A stretch of DNA of 64,000 nt, taken from the IMG/VR virus record IMGVR_UViG_3300028388_003135, positions 1 through 64,000 of that record; one strand, given 5' to 3'. Numbering within the stretch: position 1 is the stretch's first letter; the number at the start of each line of letters is the position of its first letter. This DNA is from a virus. Of the stretch, positions 51,024-59,897 are shown piece after piece. Below the pieces are notes generated by a model. That model did not search any database. It saw only the letters and a program-made list of their open reading frames with translations, and had not been told where the DNA came from. The translations under genes were made by a program, and so were the position numbers.

Positions 51024-52064
51024 ATGTCGCGCAATTGGGATGCAAACCCTAAGCAGTTTTGGCTGAACGACCTTAGCGAGGACGTTCCCCCGTTTGCGTG
51101 TCTTGAGCTCAAGGTAGCGTCCAATACAGCGACCGAAGTTGTCGAGGACGAAGAACTGCAATGGAACGTCAAGAAGCCCACAGCGGATGCCACAGCAAAC
51201 ACGGTCGTCTTTAATGGGCCATTGGAAGTGGTGGACGAGGCTAGCGGCGAGATGCAAGTCGTCCACCTTAAAAGATGCTTGGTCGATACGTCCGCTAACA
51301 CTCCGGAAGTGGGCGACGAGCTCGGGCCGGTCGATGGCGAATACTACCTTGGTGAGGGCAGCGGTTTCGTGTTCCAAGGGCTGGATGCTTCGGAGGCGTA
51401 TGTCGACGGAGATATCAAGTCCGCGTGGGTGGTGCCTGGCGTCAGCAATGGTGTAAGGCTTGTGAAGTTGCAGGCGGACTACGACGGTACGGCGGCGGTT
51501 CCTGCTGACTGGATTCGTCGAACCGATAAAAGCACGAGTCGCGGCGTACTAAGCGTTTGGGGCCAACCATATACTGGCGGCGACCTAATGAACGGGGCCG
51601 AAGCAGGCTACGAAACCGAAGTCGCGCGGGTAGATGGTGAGTGGATGCAGGTTCCAGGCGCTTGTATCGATACGTCGGGAGTCCAGCCGGGCACGACAGC
51701 ACCGGCGGCGCAATCTTCGTTCTCCCAGCAGAACGGGACTGCATTCAGCGAAGTGTTCGATAACGACGATGCTTCTATGGATATCGCGGTGGCGTCGGTC
51801 ACGAACAAGGCAACGGGCGCACTTGTTCATGCCAACGTGACCACAGCATTGACCACGCTTGGACTGTCGCAGGCGACAACGGACAAGGGAAGTGGTGCGG
51901 GGAACAATCGCCTGACGATTAGCGGTATGCTCGCCAATTTGCCGGGCACGTATATTCTGAAAATTACGTCCGTGCAAGCGAGGGCCGCTTTCAGTCCATT
52001 GTTCTCGGCCGAGTTTTCCGATGCACGAACGGCAACCACGTTCATCGAGGTAACGATAACGTGA
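51024..52064 (+). CDS. Beta-rich virion protein (346 aa)
   Basis: ATG 51024 lies 3 bases after the previous stop. The first 200 residues look like a small-domain virion protein with SH3-like strands; the last 120 (FSEVFDNDDASMDIAVASVT) resemble an Ig-like domain used in tail fibres. No palindrome copy is found between 50951 and 53467, the widest gap in the window. Confidence 0.55.
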   Translation: MSRNWDANPKQFWLNDLSEDVPPFACLELKVASNTATEVVEDEELQWNVKKPTADATANTVVFNGPLEVVDEASGEMQVVHLKRCLVDTSANTPEVGDELGPVDGEYYLGEGSGFVFQGLDASEAYVDGDIKSAWVVPGVSNGVRLVKLQADYDGTAAVPADWIRRTDKSTSRGVLSVWGQPYTGGDLMNGAEAGYETEVARVDGEWMQVPGACIDTSGVQPGTTAPAAQSSFSQQNGTAFSEVFDNDDASMDIAVASVTNKATGALVHANVTTALTTLGLSQATTDKGSGAGNNRLTISGMLANLPGTYILKITSVQARAAFSPLFSAEFSDARTATTFIEVTIT

Positions 52065-52897
52065 CAATCATTGGCCCAAAATGCTGCTGTGGGGGCGACC
52101 CTGGTTGTGCTTCCCCAAACAGTAATCAGTATGCATTGGATCAGTTGGGCATATCGACGCTGACAAGGTCTGGGAATGCGCAATCGATCCTGAACATGGA
52201 GGACTATGAGCCACGGCGACTAACGTGCTCGGGGTTCCCTACGCCCTTTGCATACTACGACTACTTTGGGCCCGCCGATCAGTCAGTGGACCTCACAACC
52301 ACAAACACGACCCTAGCAGAAGTTACGGTCGGGAGAACTGAAGAGAATGGTTGGTTGTACGAATTCAACGGGCCTGGCGGTCCGTATTCGTGTCAAGGTT
52401 TGGCGTTCCAAGATTACTACACAATCCACCCGGCAGTGCGGATTGCGTCATCATTAGAAATAACATGCGAAACAACTTTGCAGGGGGATACGTTCCGCCG
52501 GTGGACGCATCGCATGTCCGTTCAGATTATCTATCTTGGACGGGGCTCTGCGTCTGCGCCCAACTTCGCGGCCTTAGGGACCAATGGGCAGTTCGTACAT
52601 GATACCAGTGAATTCGGTTCGGCATGGATTTCAGGGGCACCTAACAATCAGATTCACTTTATCAGCGATGCCACTACACGAATGGCTTGGACGTTCGGGC
52701 AGGCATTCTTGAATAACCCGCCCGCGTTCAACACAGGGAAAAGCTGCGTGGCGGTTTCGTTATCGGTAAGGCGGGGCCCATTCTTTCTTGAGGAACAAGA
52801 CTATTTGCTTGACGTGCTGCCCATTGCCCCAACGGTAGCGAACAGTAGTTATCCTGACGCGTTCGGACTACTCGTCGGACAATCACAACTCAGCTAG
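52061..52897 (+). CDS. Cysteine-containing virion protein (278 aa)
   Basis: GTG 52061 overlaps the previous stop. The start has a cysteine-rich patch (CCCGGDPGC), then a strand-rich body. A similar arrangement appears in phage minor tail proteins, but I cannot name a family. Confidence 0.55.
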   Translation: MTIIGPKCCCGGDPGCASPNSNQYALDQLGISTLTRSGNAQSILNMEDYEPRRLTCSGFPTPFAYYDYFGPADQSVDLTTTNTTLAEVTVGRTEENGWLYEFNGPGGPYSCQGLAFQDYYTIHPAVRIASSLEITCETTLQGDTFRRWTHRMSVQIIYLGRGSASAPNFAALGTNGQFVHDTSEFGSAWISGAPNNQIHFISDATTRMAWTFGQAFLNNPPAFNTGKSCVAVSLSVRRGPFFLEEQDYLLDVLPIAPTVANSSYPDAFGLLVGQSQLS

Positions 52898-52906
52898 GAC
52901 TTTCAA

Positions 52907-53458
52907 ATGCCATTCCCAACACCTGTAGATGACCTCGACTCGCTGATCGAAGCGGTGGGCGACGAAACAGCATCGGGTGGAATAACGCCAACCGAATTAG
53001 AAACGATCCTCGAAGCCCTGCGCGGGTACGGGATCGGCTATCACGATATCATCGCATCAGACGCGACGATTAACTCTACAACGCACACAACGCAACATTC
53101 CTTCGATGCGTTTGGTCCGGCGAGCGGAACGGGCTACACAAAATTCGAAGGTCGCTGGATGATGAACGGCGATGCTACGGCGGGTTTGATTTTGCGGATT
53201 AATGCGACCGGATGCACGGGGCGTGTTTGGGTGATATCCCCAGCAATCACGACGCAACATGCGGCGATATCGTCCGGCGTGTTCACTTCATCCGCCCTGG
53301 TCATGGCAGGTGCAAACGACATTGTCCGATTCGGTGGCATCATCGCAAACGCTACGGCTTCTGATGTGGCGTGTACCGTGCAGGCGGCTAACAACACCGG
53401 AACGAACTCGCAGACGCTTTACCAGAACTCCTATATGCAATCCTGGCCGTTCAGCTAG
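52907..53458 (+). CDS. Beta-rich tail fibre-like protein (183 aa)
   Basis: ATG 52907 follows CTAGGACTTTCAA. Helical first 45 residues (DSLIEAVGDETASGG), then alternating strands rich in Thr/Ala (HTTQHSFDAFGPASG), like a trimeric fibre tip. The call rests on composition and position. Confidence 0.5.
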   Translation: MPFPTPVDDLDSLIEAVGDETASGGITPTELETILEALRGYGIGYHDIIASDATINSTTHTTQHSFDAFGPASGTGYTKFEGRWMMNGDATAGLILRINATGCTGRVWVISPAITTQHAAISSGVFTSSALVMAGANDIVRFGGIIANATASDVACTVQAANNTGTNSQTLYQNSYMQSWPFS

Positions 53459-53519
53459 CTTGCGTCCAAACGTTTGGGCGGTCACACTGATAGAAACTAT
53501 TCTATTCAGGAGACCGACT

Positions 53520-54125
53520 GTGAAGAAACCAATTCTGATAGGGTCCGCGATCTGCGGACTCCTGCTTGTAGCTCACTGGCTGTTCAGCGGATCGCTAGGC
53601 GACACCGTTCGGCACGCTGCCACGGACGATCCTTCGAAGCTCTCGCTCGACCCTGGTTCGCTGGCAGACAAACTTGTAAATCTGGTAATGGACATCGGCC
53701 TGACCGTTGTCCTGTTCTTGATCGGGCTGTGGACCCGCATTTGGGAGGCGGTCACCGACTTGTGGGAGGGTGCGAAAGGAGCCAAAGAGCAGGGCAAGAC
53801 ATCGCCGCCTCTGCCTATCCCTCCTGACAAGGTCGGTGAGGCGAGGCAGCTGCGGCAGCAACTGTTCGAGGCAGTGCTGCGAGGGGACGACGCTGAAGCA
53901 GACAGGCTGCGACTCCTAATCGAGGAAACGTTCCCGACAGAAGCCACGGAGAGCGACTCTAACGCGACGGAGCCAGACTACGACAAGCTAGCCGAAATGG
54001 TCGCGCATCGCGTTTTGGCGCAAATCTCGCAGGCGACACACGGCAATCCTGAGGCTGGCCGTTATGACATGGTGCCACCAGTGCCCTCCGTGGATGACAT
54101 AATCAACAGCGAGGTGAGCAAATGA
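53520..54125 (+). CDS. Two-helix membrane protein (201 aa)
   Basis: GTG 53520 has TCAGGAGACCGACT upstream; earlier in-frame starts lie in the fibre gene. Segments at about 4-19 and 56-75 are hydrophobic. A charged helical domain follows (ARQLRQQLFEAVLRGDDAEA). It begins a block of membrane proteins around a peptidase gene. Holin or virion roles are possible. Confidence 0.6.
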   Translation: MKKPILIGSAICGLLLVAHWLFSGSLGDTVRHAATDDPSKLSLDPGSLADKLVNLVMDIGLTVVLFLIGLWTRIWEAVTDLWEGAKGAKEQGKTSPPLPIPPDKVGEARQLRQQLFEAVLRGDDAEADRLRLLIEETFPTEATESDSNATEPDYDKLAEMVAHRVLAQISQATHGNPEAGRYDMVPPVPSVDDIINSEVSK

Positions 54126-54634
54126 GCGAGGATCCATTAGATGCGATAGCTGCACAGCAGCGCGGCTCAAATGTGGCGTCGGTTGTTCAGTCGCTGACAA
54201 CTCTCATTCTCGGGTTGGCTCTTGCATTCGTTGTCCTGCGTGTGATGGATAGCAGCGGCGGCGACGGGGGCCAGCGAGATGATGATCGCTACGAAGATCG
54301 CGATGATCGGGACAGGGATCGAGATCGCGACTCCCAAACGTTTGACTTCACTGGCAGAACAATACTGTTCATTTCAGAGAAGAAGGACGGTCCGTTAGAG
54401 CATGATCTGCTTGTCCGACAGATGCCAGAGTTCTGCAAGGACAATAGCTGTGACTTCCGTTGGTATGATGACGACGAAGAAGCGTTTGCTGAGGTCATTG
54501 CTTGGGCAAAGGAGCAGTCAGTTGCGCCACCGTTCATCTTAGTAACTGACGACAGGTTGGACCCAGACAAAGTGGTTCCCTGGCCAGACAACGATAATCC
54601 AACGACCGACATGCTGAAAGGATTGTTCAAATGA
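54122..54634 (+). CDS. Membrane protein with Asp/Arg repeat linker (170 aa)
   Basis: The ATG overlaps the previous stop by 4 bases. One hydrophobic segment (about 23-42) is followed by a D/R-repeat linker (RYEDRDDRDRDRDRD) and a soluble domain (about 75-160) with alternating strands and helices (TILFISEKKDGPLEHDLLVR, PPFILVTDDRL), which resembles a thioredoxin- or flavodoxin-like fold without its motifs. Overlaps the peptidase start. Confidence 0.6.
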   Translation: MSEDPLDAIAAQQRGSNVASVVQSLTTLILGLALAFVVLRVMDSSGGDGGQRDDDRYEDRDDRDRDRDRDSQTFDFTGRTILFISEKKDGPLEHDLLVRQMPEFCKDNSCDFRWYDDDEEAFAEVIAWAKEQSVAPPFILVTDDRLDPDKVVPWPDNDNPTTDMLKGLFK

Positions 54635-55566
54635 GCGAGCCGTATGAATTACAACTTGACGCCTCAGATGGTGGCGGCAAAGTCAAAACAGGTCTTGTTT
54701 TGCCCGACGAGGAACAGCTGCGACTAACGACAACCGTTCGAGAGTTTCCTACGCGAATGTTGTTAGAGTGGGACCAGATCGAACGGGCGCTGCAAGGAGA
54801 TTTCTACCGAGCAGAACGTCAGCGATTAGGACCGTGGATGATCAACCAAAGCTCGATTGGTAAATGCAATGCGTCGGCAGACGTTGGAGCGGTTGACCAG
54901 CTTCGAGACAACTCAGGCCAGCCGCATATCCCGCTCGCTGACAACGACCTTTATTTGCAAATGAATGGTGGGCAGGATCGCGGCTCAGCATTGATCGAAG
55001 GGTTTCGACTGTTACAGACGCGAGGCTGTTCTTCACGTCGGTTGCAGGTTCGCGGCATGGAGAAAATCTATCCGCACCTGGCGTATCGTCCACAGCAGGT
55101 GGATCGCGACGTTTTAGAGCAGGCCAGCGTCGAGGCGCCTCGGTTCAAGGGTTGGGAGTTCTTCCGAGCGCCCGAGCGCTATGACGACTTTCGTCATGCG
55201 CTAGCGTCAGCAGCTGCTAGGCGATGGCCGGTAGTCTTCGCGTGGGCGGTTGGTCGCAACGGGTCACGGCTTCGCAACGGCTATGTTCAGGTGGACAGCA
55301 ACGGCAAGGGCAACCATGCCAACGTGTTCAGTTCTGCAAAGTGGGTAGGTGGAAACGATAAAGTTCATATGGATTGCAGGAACAGTTGGGGACCGGTCCG
55401 CGACCCAATCTACGGGCCTCGCGGCGCGGGGTGGGGTGAGAACGGTTTCGGCCTGTTTACTATGGAAGATGCGTTTCAATGCAACCGATGGCACTATACC
55501 TTCATCTGCACTAGCGCTACCGCAGATCCGAACGACCCGTTTACAGCGGCTTGTCAGCGTCTGTAG
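54631..55566 (+). CDS. Papain-like cysteine peptidase
   Basis: A C1-type active site is visible: Q73 and C79 in NQSSIGKCNASAD (Q-x-x-x-G-x-C), His229 in GNHANVF, and Asn251 in CRNSWGP, the NSWG hallmark. The 311-residue protein has no signal peptide. It lies between membrane proteins, so it may cut host envelope proteins, process virion proteins or act as a lysin in a host without ordinary peptidoglycan use. The substrate is unknown. Confidence 0.75.
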   Translation: MSEPYELQLDASDGGGKVKTGLVLPDEEQLRLTTTVREFPTRMLLEWDQIERALQGDFYRAERQRLGPWMINQSSIGKCNASADVGAVDQLRDNSGQPHIPLADNDLYLQMNGGQDRGSALIEGFRLLQTRGCSSRRLQVRGMEKIYPHLAYRPQQVDRDVLEQASVEAPRFKGWEFFRAPERYDDFRHALASAAARRWPVVFAWAVGRNGSRLRNGYVQVDSNGKGNHANVFSSAKWVGGNDKVHMDCRNSWGPVRDPIYGPRGAGWGENGFGLFTMEDAFQCNRWHYTFICTSATADPNDPFTAACQRL

Positions 55567-55651
55567 GGCTAGGCGAGGTTGACAGCAAGCCTCTTGGGTG
55601 AAAAGCTAAGCGTAGGTCAAACGTTTGGCACATTAACCTTGGAGGCTCATT

Positions 55652-56548
55652 ATGCTTCGTTTCGTAGCGGTCGCAGTTCCCGCGCTATTGATCTGCGTCT
55701 TTATCAACACGGTTTCTCAGTCGCAGGTTGAGCCGAAGCTCACTGCCACGTTATCGCCAGCTGACCAGCAGCTACTCGAAGACTCTGGGCTCGCCGACGC
55801 ATTGAACAAAGCGTTTCAAGAAGTCGATTCGCAGCAAGGCGAACGGTTGCGTGAGGCACAGCGAGAATTTACTAACAGCTTGGCGGAGATCATTGCTAGG
55901 CAGGATCTTGCAGTCAGCGACAAGTTAGACGCATTGAGCGACAAGGTCGGAGACCTAGATGAACAGCTGCTAGAAGCCAATGTGAGGTTAGCGGATATCG
56001 ATGCCGCGATGTCATCCTACAAAGAAAAGATTGGCGATCTCCGCACTGAGAACACGAAGCTCTCAGAGAAGCTGACGTCAGTACAAACTGATGATTGCAT
56101 AATCGATCCAACCACTGGTTTGCAAGTATGCCCTAACGGGACCATATCCGCACCAGGCACTACGACGACTAGCACTGTGGTCTACTCCTATCCGTCTGTT
56201 AGTTCCTATCCGTCAGTTAGGAGCGTTAGCAACGGGTCGGGAGGGACGAGGTTCTACAACACGACGACAAGTGCTGGCTCGAACGGGACGATGTTCTACA
56301 ATCCAGCCTCGGGCGCGGGATCAGGTGGAACGATGTTCTATAATCCAACAGCGAGCGTGCAATCGAGCCAAGCATTCCTGATGCAGTCGCCTGGCGTGAA
56401 CCTAGTATCCTACGACGGTAGCGGTGCTTCGCTTCGTATGCCTGGCGTGATGACAACGAGCAGCGGCGAGAATTGGGTCGTCTCGAGGAGCGGACGCAGG
56501 GCACGTAGATTTCGTCCCTTGTTGTTCCCTCGATTGCGAGGCTTCTAA
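55652..56548 (+). CDS. Exported coiled-coil protein with FYNP repeats (298 aa)
   Basis: ATG 55652 follows CTTGGAGGCTCATT. Residues 1-24 form a signal peptide or anchor, about 40-150 a coiled coil, and about 190-245 a Ser/Gly/Asn-rich region with three repeats (GGTRFYN, NGTMFYNP, GGTMFYNP). A basic tail follows. The shape resembles envelope-spanning phage proteins such as spanins, but no lipobox is present. Confidence 0.6.
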   Translation: MLRFVAVAVPALLICVFINTVSQSQVEPKLTATLSPADQQLLEDSGLADALNKAFQEVDSQQGERLREAQREFTNSLAEIIARQDLAVSDKLDALSDKVGDLDEQLLEANVRLADIDAAMSSYKEKIGDLRTENTKLSEKLTSVQTDDCIIDPTTGLQVCPNGTISAPGTTTTSTVVYSYPSVSSYPSVRSVSNGSGGTRFYNTTTSAGSNGTMFYNPASGAGSGGTMFYNPTASVQSSQAFLMQSPGVNLVSYDGSGASLRMPGVMTTSSGENWVVSRSGRRARRFRPLLFPRLRGF

Positions 56549-56551
56549 TCG

Positions 56552-56848
56552 GTGTGGTCGCTTGTAACGGATCTCAAAGGCACCATTTGGGCGTTAGTCT
56601 TCTTGGTGTTGTCGTTGTGTTGGCTTATGCGTGGCTGCGAATCCCGATGGGAAAAGCGGCGAGAGCGATGGGACCAGAGACGAGACGAGCGACGTGAACG
56701 CTGGGACGAGCGCAAACAAGATCGCCAAGACCGTCGCGACGACCGACAAGATCGCGACGGTTTCTTTCAAAGGTGGCAAGATCGCCGAGAGCGGCGACGG
56801 CTTAACATAGGCGAAGCAATTACTAACGCCGAGGGCGAATCCGGCTAG
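56552..56848 (+). CDS. Membrane protein with Arg/Asp-rich tail (98 aa)
   Basis: The GTG start lies 3 bases after the previous stop. A hydrophobic helix (IWALVFLVLSLCWLM) precedes a long strongly charged R/D/E tail made of near-repeats (RRERWDQRRDERRERWDER). The charge pattern suggests a single long helix. Function unknown; possibly paired with the 55652 protein. Confidence 0.6.
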   Translation: MWSLVTDLKGTIWALVFLVLSLCWLMRGCESRWEKRRERWDQRRDERRERWDERKQDRQDRRDDRQDRDGFFQRWQDRRERRRLNIGEAITNAEGESG

Positions 56849-56878
56849 TCCTCTCCTCTCAAACGTTTGGATGACTAG

Positions 56879-57457
56879 ATGGATTGGATCCCTTTTCAGC
56901 ATGCAATGAATGCGATGGACTGCTTGACTGGCCACGGTGTTGACCACCCTTGGGCAGTGTGGGCAACGGTTGCGTTTTGTATTGTGGTCTGTTTGCAGTA
57001 CTTACGCATCGCTGGCCGGTGGCTAACAGCTTTCGGCCTGCCAGTGCGGTTTCGCTACCTGTTTGTGTTTCAGCGGATGAAAGGCAAGGACGAGCTGCGC
57101 AAGTCGATAGCGTGGAAGTTATCTGGTATATTCCTGCTATGTGCGTTGTGCGGATACGGTTCCTTTGTTGCCGCAGTATGGTTCCCGTTCGCTGCGTATG
57201 TCGCTCGATTGGTTGGGCTGATGTTTCTAATTGTCGTCAATGAGATGTTCTTAATAGGAACCACTCAGACAAAGTTCAACGTCGAGGCCCGCAATCAAGC
57301 AATCGGTCAATCGATGATGGATCTTGCCGACGAGCAAGAGTTTGACATCACGACACTTGACCGTAACAACCCTGAGCATTTGCAGGCAGCGTTCACCTAC
57401 TGCAAAATGACTAACCAGAGGGTCAAAGCAATTGAGGCGTTCTTCAATAACGAGTAG
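56879..57457 (+). CDS. Multi-pass membrane protein, holin-like candidate (192 aa)
   Basis: Three or four hydrophobic segments (about 25-45, 83-103, 105-125) are followed by a cytoplasmic helical tail (VEARNQAIGQSMMDLADEQE). ATG 56879 lies nine bases after a palindrome flank; no ribosome site is clear. It might form membrane lesions, but no family match is visible. Confidence 0.55.
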   Translation: MDWIPFQHAMNAMDCLTGHGVDHPWAVWATVAFCIVVCLQYLRIAGRWLTAFGLPVRFRYLFVFQRMKGKDELRKSIAWKLSGIFLLCALCGYGSFVAAVWFPFAAYVARLVGLMFLIVVNEMFLIGTTQTKFNVEARNQAIGQSMMDLADEQEFDITTLDRNNPEHLQAAFTYCKMTNQRVKAIEAFFNNE

Positions 57458-57465
57458 GAACGCAT

Positions 57466-58155
57466 GTGGAACGTACGCAGAAAATCTGGGCAGCAGTAAA
57501 AGAGGCCCACAGAAACCATAGGAAGCTGGGTTGTGCTCTTGTTGATCGAGAAGGCAAGATACTGGATTGCACTGCAGCGTTTGCGGAGCTGCTTGAACAA
57601 GACGTGTCAGAGCTTCTCCAGCTTGGAGCAACAATCTTCTCCATCGGATTCCCCGAGGACGAGCATAAGACCCGACTCAAACTTGAGTGGTTGTTTGACA
57701 CCAAGTCACCAGGGCACATATCGACGATCGAGTGGTATAAAGGCGCACAAGGCCAAAGACTGCCAAGGCAGTTAGAATCGCAGGCAATCGAAGGCGCGGA
57801 CGGCAACCGACACTGTTGTATTTCAATCGTCTTCGAGGTTCCTAAGACAGCAGTACAGTTCACGCAAATCCGGACGGAGCTGTCAGATGTATCCAAACGT
57901 TTGGATGGCATCGTGAAATCACAAGAATCAACTGTCGGAGGTATTACAGTCGTGGCAGGAACTAACACACACAACCAGGCCGATCGCGGTTCGTCGATTA
58001 GCAACACGCAGAACTCGAACACGATCATCATTGTTGCGTTTCTAGCGTTAGCAGTAATTGTTGCGGTAGTGTTTGGCGCTAGGGTGTTTATGACGCCGAC
58101 TAGCGTAGAGGTAAATCAGCCGCCGGCTGTAGAAAGTCAGGACGAGGAACCATAG
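57466..58155 (+). CDS. PAS-like domain protein with C-terminal membrane anchor
   Basis: Residues about 18-130 look like a PAS domain (GCALVDREGKILDCTAAFAE, then LLEQDVSELLQLG, and strands CISIVFEV). A Ser/Asn-rich linker follows and one hydrophobic segment at about 188-212 with a short acidic tail. GTG 57466 has AGGAACGCAT upstream. Phage PAS proteins are rare; a sensor tethered to the membrane is plausible. Its stop codon lies in the acceptor stem of the tRNA-like element. Confidence 0.6.
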   Translation: MERTQKIWAAVKEAHRNHRKLGCALVDREGKILDCTAAFAELLEQDVSELLQLGATIFSIGFPEDEHKTRLKLEWLFDTKSPGHISTIEWYKGAQGQRLPRQLESQAIEGADGNRHCCISIVFEVPKTAVQFTQIRTELSDVSKRLDGIVKSQESTVGGITVVAGTNTHNQADRGSSISNTQNSNTIIIVAFLALAVIVAVVFGARVFMTPTSVEVNQPPAVESQDEEP

Positions 58156-58237
58156 CGAGTGTGGACGGCAGACACCTATTCGCCTTCGGGATGCTTTGGC
58201 CGGAAACGGCATCGGGTTCGAATCCCGACTATGGTTC
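58147..58237 (+). tRNA. tRNA-like element 1, class II, abnormal anticodon arm
   Basis: A 9-bp acceptor stem (GAACCATAG 58147-58155 with CTATGGTTC 58229-58237) frames a perfect T arm (TCGGG-TTCGAAT-CCCGA, 58212-58228), a Leu-like D segment (GTG..GGCAGACAC), and a variable arm GCCG-GAAA-CGGC (58199-58210). The anticodon arm (58177-58193) is odd: a weak TATTC/GGATG stem around GCCTTCG lacks T33 and can refold to CC-TTCG-GG. No CCA is encoded. It is either a divergent Leu-type tRNA or a non-decoding tRNA mimic. Confidence 0.55.
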
Positions 58238-58332
58238 TTTATTTGCGTCGAGGTGGGGTACGTGGTAGGATTTGGTTCGACAATGCTGACCAGGGTTTAG
58301 GGGTATTCACTGGTTGGTAGGGTAAGACGGGG

Positions 58333-58361
58333 ACGGCGACCTTTCGGGGTCGCCGTTATTT
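58333..58361 (+). terminator. Intrinsic-terminator-like hairpin
   Basis: ACGGCGACC (58333-58341) pairs with GGTCGCCGT (58348-58356) around TTTCGG, followed by TATTTAT. It lies about 100 bases after the tRNA-like element and could end its transcript. The intervening 58238-58332 is G-rich without a coding frame. Confidence 0.65.
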
Positions 58362-58372
58362 ATAGGTGCAGG

Positions 58373-58552
58373 ATGAACGATCCGATTAACGGTACCATCC
58401 GCGAAGACCATGTTTTTCGCCGCTGCATGTATGCACTTGGCATTTTCTTTCTGTTGTCGTGGGTGTTGTCATGGCCACTTATCCAAATGCGTCCGACGTT
58501 CGATCCGGAGTTGTGTACGGGCCGAACGACAACGACTTCACAGGAACGTTAG
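58373..58552 (+). CDS. Small membrane protein (59 aa)
   Basis: ATG 58373 follows AGGTGCAGG. The 59 residues hold one hydrophobic segment (MYALGIFFLLSWVLSWPLI). It overlaps the next gene by 82 bases in another frame, which lowers confidence, but the ribosome site is better than that of the next gene. Confidence 0.45.
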   Translation: MNDPINGTIREDHVFRRCMYALGIFFLLSWVLSWPLIQMRPTFDPELCTGRTTTTSQER

Positions 58553-58974
58553 TTACGAGCCCTGTAGCGGGTAGTGGCTTCACAGCAGCCTCGTTAATCA
58601 AAGGCGACTCTTACACCGCAGCTGTTGGGCGCGACTTGCGGTTCGTGTTCGATGCGCCGGCCGGTCTTACAGTTGGTGACTTTACAGTCAAGCTGTATCT
58701 CAAGGGCCTTGTAATTGACGGTGCGTCGGAGTCACCAGTTGAGGAATCCTACAGTTACGCTGGAACTGTTGCGGCTGGCTCGGGTAGCGAATCCGGCAAA
58801 TGGGTAGCGACTATCGAGATCGCCGACACAGAGTCGGCGTCTTGGAAGCCAGGTCTATTTGAGTGGTTCCTAGTGTTAGTCCTCACTGCTACTGCCGACG
58901 AGGCGACTGTTCTTCACAGCGCAGATAGTGATTGCTGCGACAACAAGATTCTTATTCACGAAAAAGCGTTTTAA
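58471..58974 (+). CDS. Beta-rich hypothetical protein (167 aa)
   Basis: The frame from ATG 58471 encodes an all-strand domain (LRFVFDAPAGLTVGDFTVKL) with SDCCDNK at the end. It resembles structural or Ig-like domains in phage virions. No clear ribosome site; possibly coupled to the overlapping small gene. Confidence 0.6.
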   Translation: MATYPNASDVRSGVVYGPNDNDFTGTLVTSPVAGSGFTAASLIKGDSYTAAVGRDLRFVFDAPAGLTVGDFTVKLYLKGLVIDGASESPVEESYSYAGTVAAGSGSESGKWVATIEIADTESASWKPGLFEWFLVLVLTATADEATVLHSADSDCCDNKILIHEKAF

Positions 58975-59031
58975 GAGGCAAACGTTTGGGCCTTATCTGT
59001 TGTGAGAACAATTCTAACAACGGAGACTCAA

Positions 59032-59532
59032 GTGAACGCTGTCACGCAACACCGCCGGCTAGCTAACGAAGGCTTTGCTAACTATCACGAGATTAAGGAG
59101 GCGCCTGGTCTCGCTCATGGCGATTGCTTACGGTTAGCGATTGCTGCTCAGGCAGCTCTGTCGGCCAATCGTATCCGCAGCGTGATTGTTGCGGGCTCTG
59201 CTAGGTTTTGGGTCCATGATACGTTCAACCTTGAATTTCGTTGGGACGACAGCCTAAACGGTACGCAGCTCGGCATTTGGGCGAAGCATGAGCGTATGCC
59301 GGAGATGCACTGCTGGGTGAAGATACCATCAACGAACATGATTATGGATCTGTGGCCGAAGTACCTCCAAGAGCGTTTGGTCGCGATGAACCTAGACGAC
59401 AAGGTCGCGGAGCCAGTTGATTTTCTGTTCAAACGTTTGGATCAAATGCCGGAAGCGTTTGAATACAAGGAGCATCCTGTTGCGACGGAATACGCTAGAA
59501 CTATGGCGGCGTCTTTGACTGCGAAACTTTAA
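59032..59532 (+). CDS. Transglutaminase-like C-H-D protein
   Basis: GTG 59032 follows AACGGAGACTCAA. HGDCLRLAIAAQAAL, MPEMHCWVKIP and IMDLWPKYL place a Cys, His and Asp in the order used by transglutaminase-like/papain-fold enzymes. The 166-residue size is small. The palindrome leader at 58979 precedes it. Function is uncertain (peptide cross-link cleavage or protease). Confidence 0.55.
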   Translation: MNAVTQHRRLANEGFANYHEIKEAPGLAHGDCLRLAIAAQAALSANRIRSVIVAGSARFWVHDTFNLEFRWDDSLNGTQLGIWAKHERMPEMHCWVKIPSTNMIMDLWPKYLQERLVAMNLDDKVAEPVDFLFKRLDQMPEAFEYKEHPVATEYARTMAASLTAKL

Positions 59533-59548
59533 CTTTGAGAGAGAACTT

Positions 59549-59857
59549 ATGAACCAACGTCATTTTGACCGCAATGCGTTTTGCCATAACGCGGCTATTC
59601 GCATGGATTGTGACTTCGTCCATAGCGACGAGCTACAGTTCTACGACAGCAGCAAAGCGTTGAAGGTGGTTGTTAGTAAAGAATCGCTTGCTAGTGAAAA
59701 CACAATGCGATCCAAGCTAGACCAGCTTTGCAAGGCTCTGACTGCACTCAAGAAGTCTGCCGAGGTTGTGGTGTTCGCGATAGTGGACATAGACGATCCT
59801 TCGGACTGCTTGTCTGGCTTCGAGATTAAAGCAGTGGCGGGTGATCTCGCGGACTAG
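59549..59857 (+). CDS. Hypothetical protein (102 aa)
   Basis: ATG 59549 follows GAGAGAACTT. A mixed alpha/beta protein with KSAEVVVFAIVDIDDP. No domain recognised. The gene run 59.5-60.6 kb is less tightly packed than the virion region and may be accessory. Confidence 0.6.
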   Translation: MNQRHFDRNAFCHNAAIRMDCDFVHSDELQFYDSSKALKVVVSKESLASENTMRSKLDQLCKALTALKKSAEVVVFAIVDIDDPSDCLSGFEIKAVAGDLAD

Positions 59858-59897
59858 GCCACTTCGAAACAGATCGTTGGCGGCTTTGGAGTTTGTT

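Noticed and set aside
54631-55566. Classic muralytic endolysin
   Set aside because: The active-site pattern is C1 papain (Q-C-H-N), with no amidase, lysozyme or CHAP signature and no cell-wall-binding domain.
58147-58237. Ordinary tRNA-Leu or tRNA-Sec
   Set aside because: The anticodon arm does not give a standard 7-base loop with T33, one extra base lies before the D stem, and the Sec-type extended D stem is absent.
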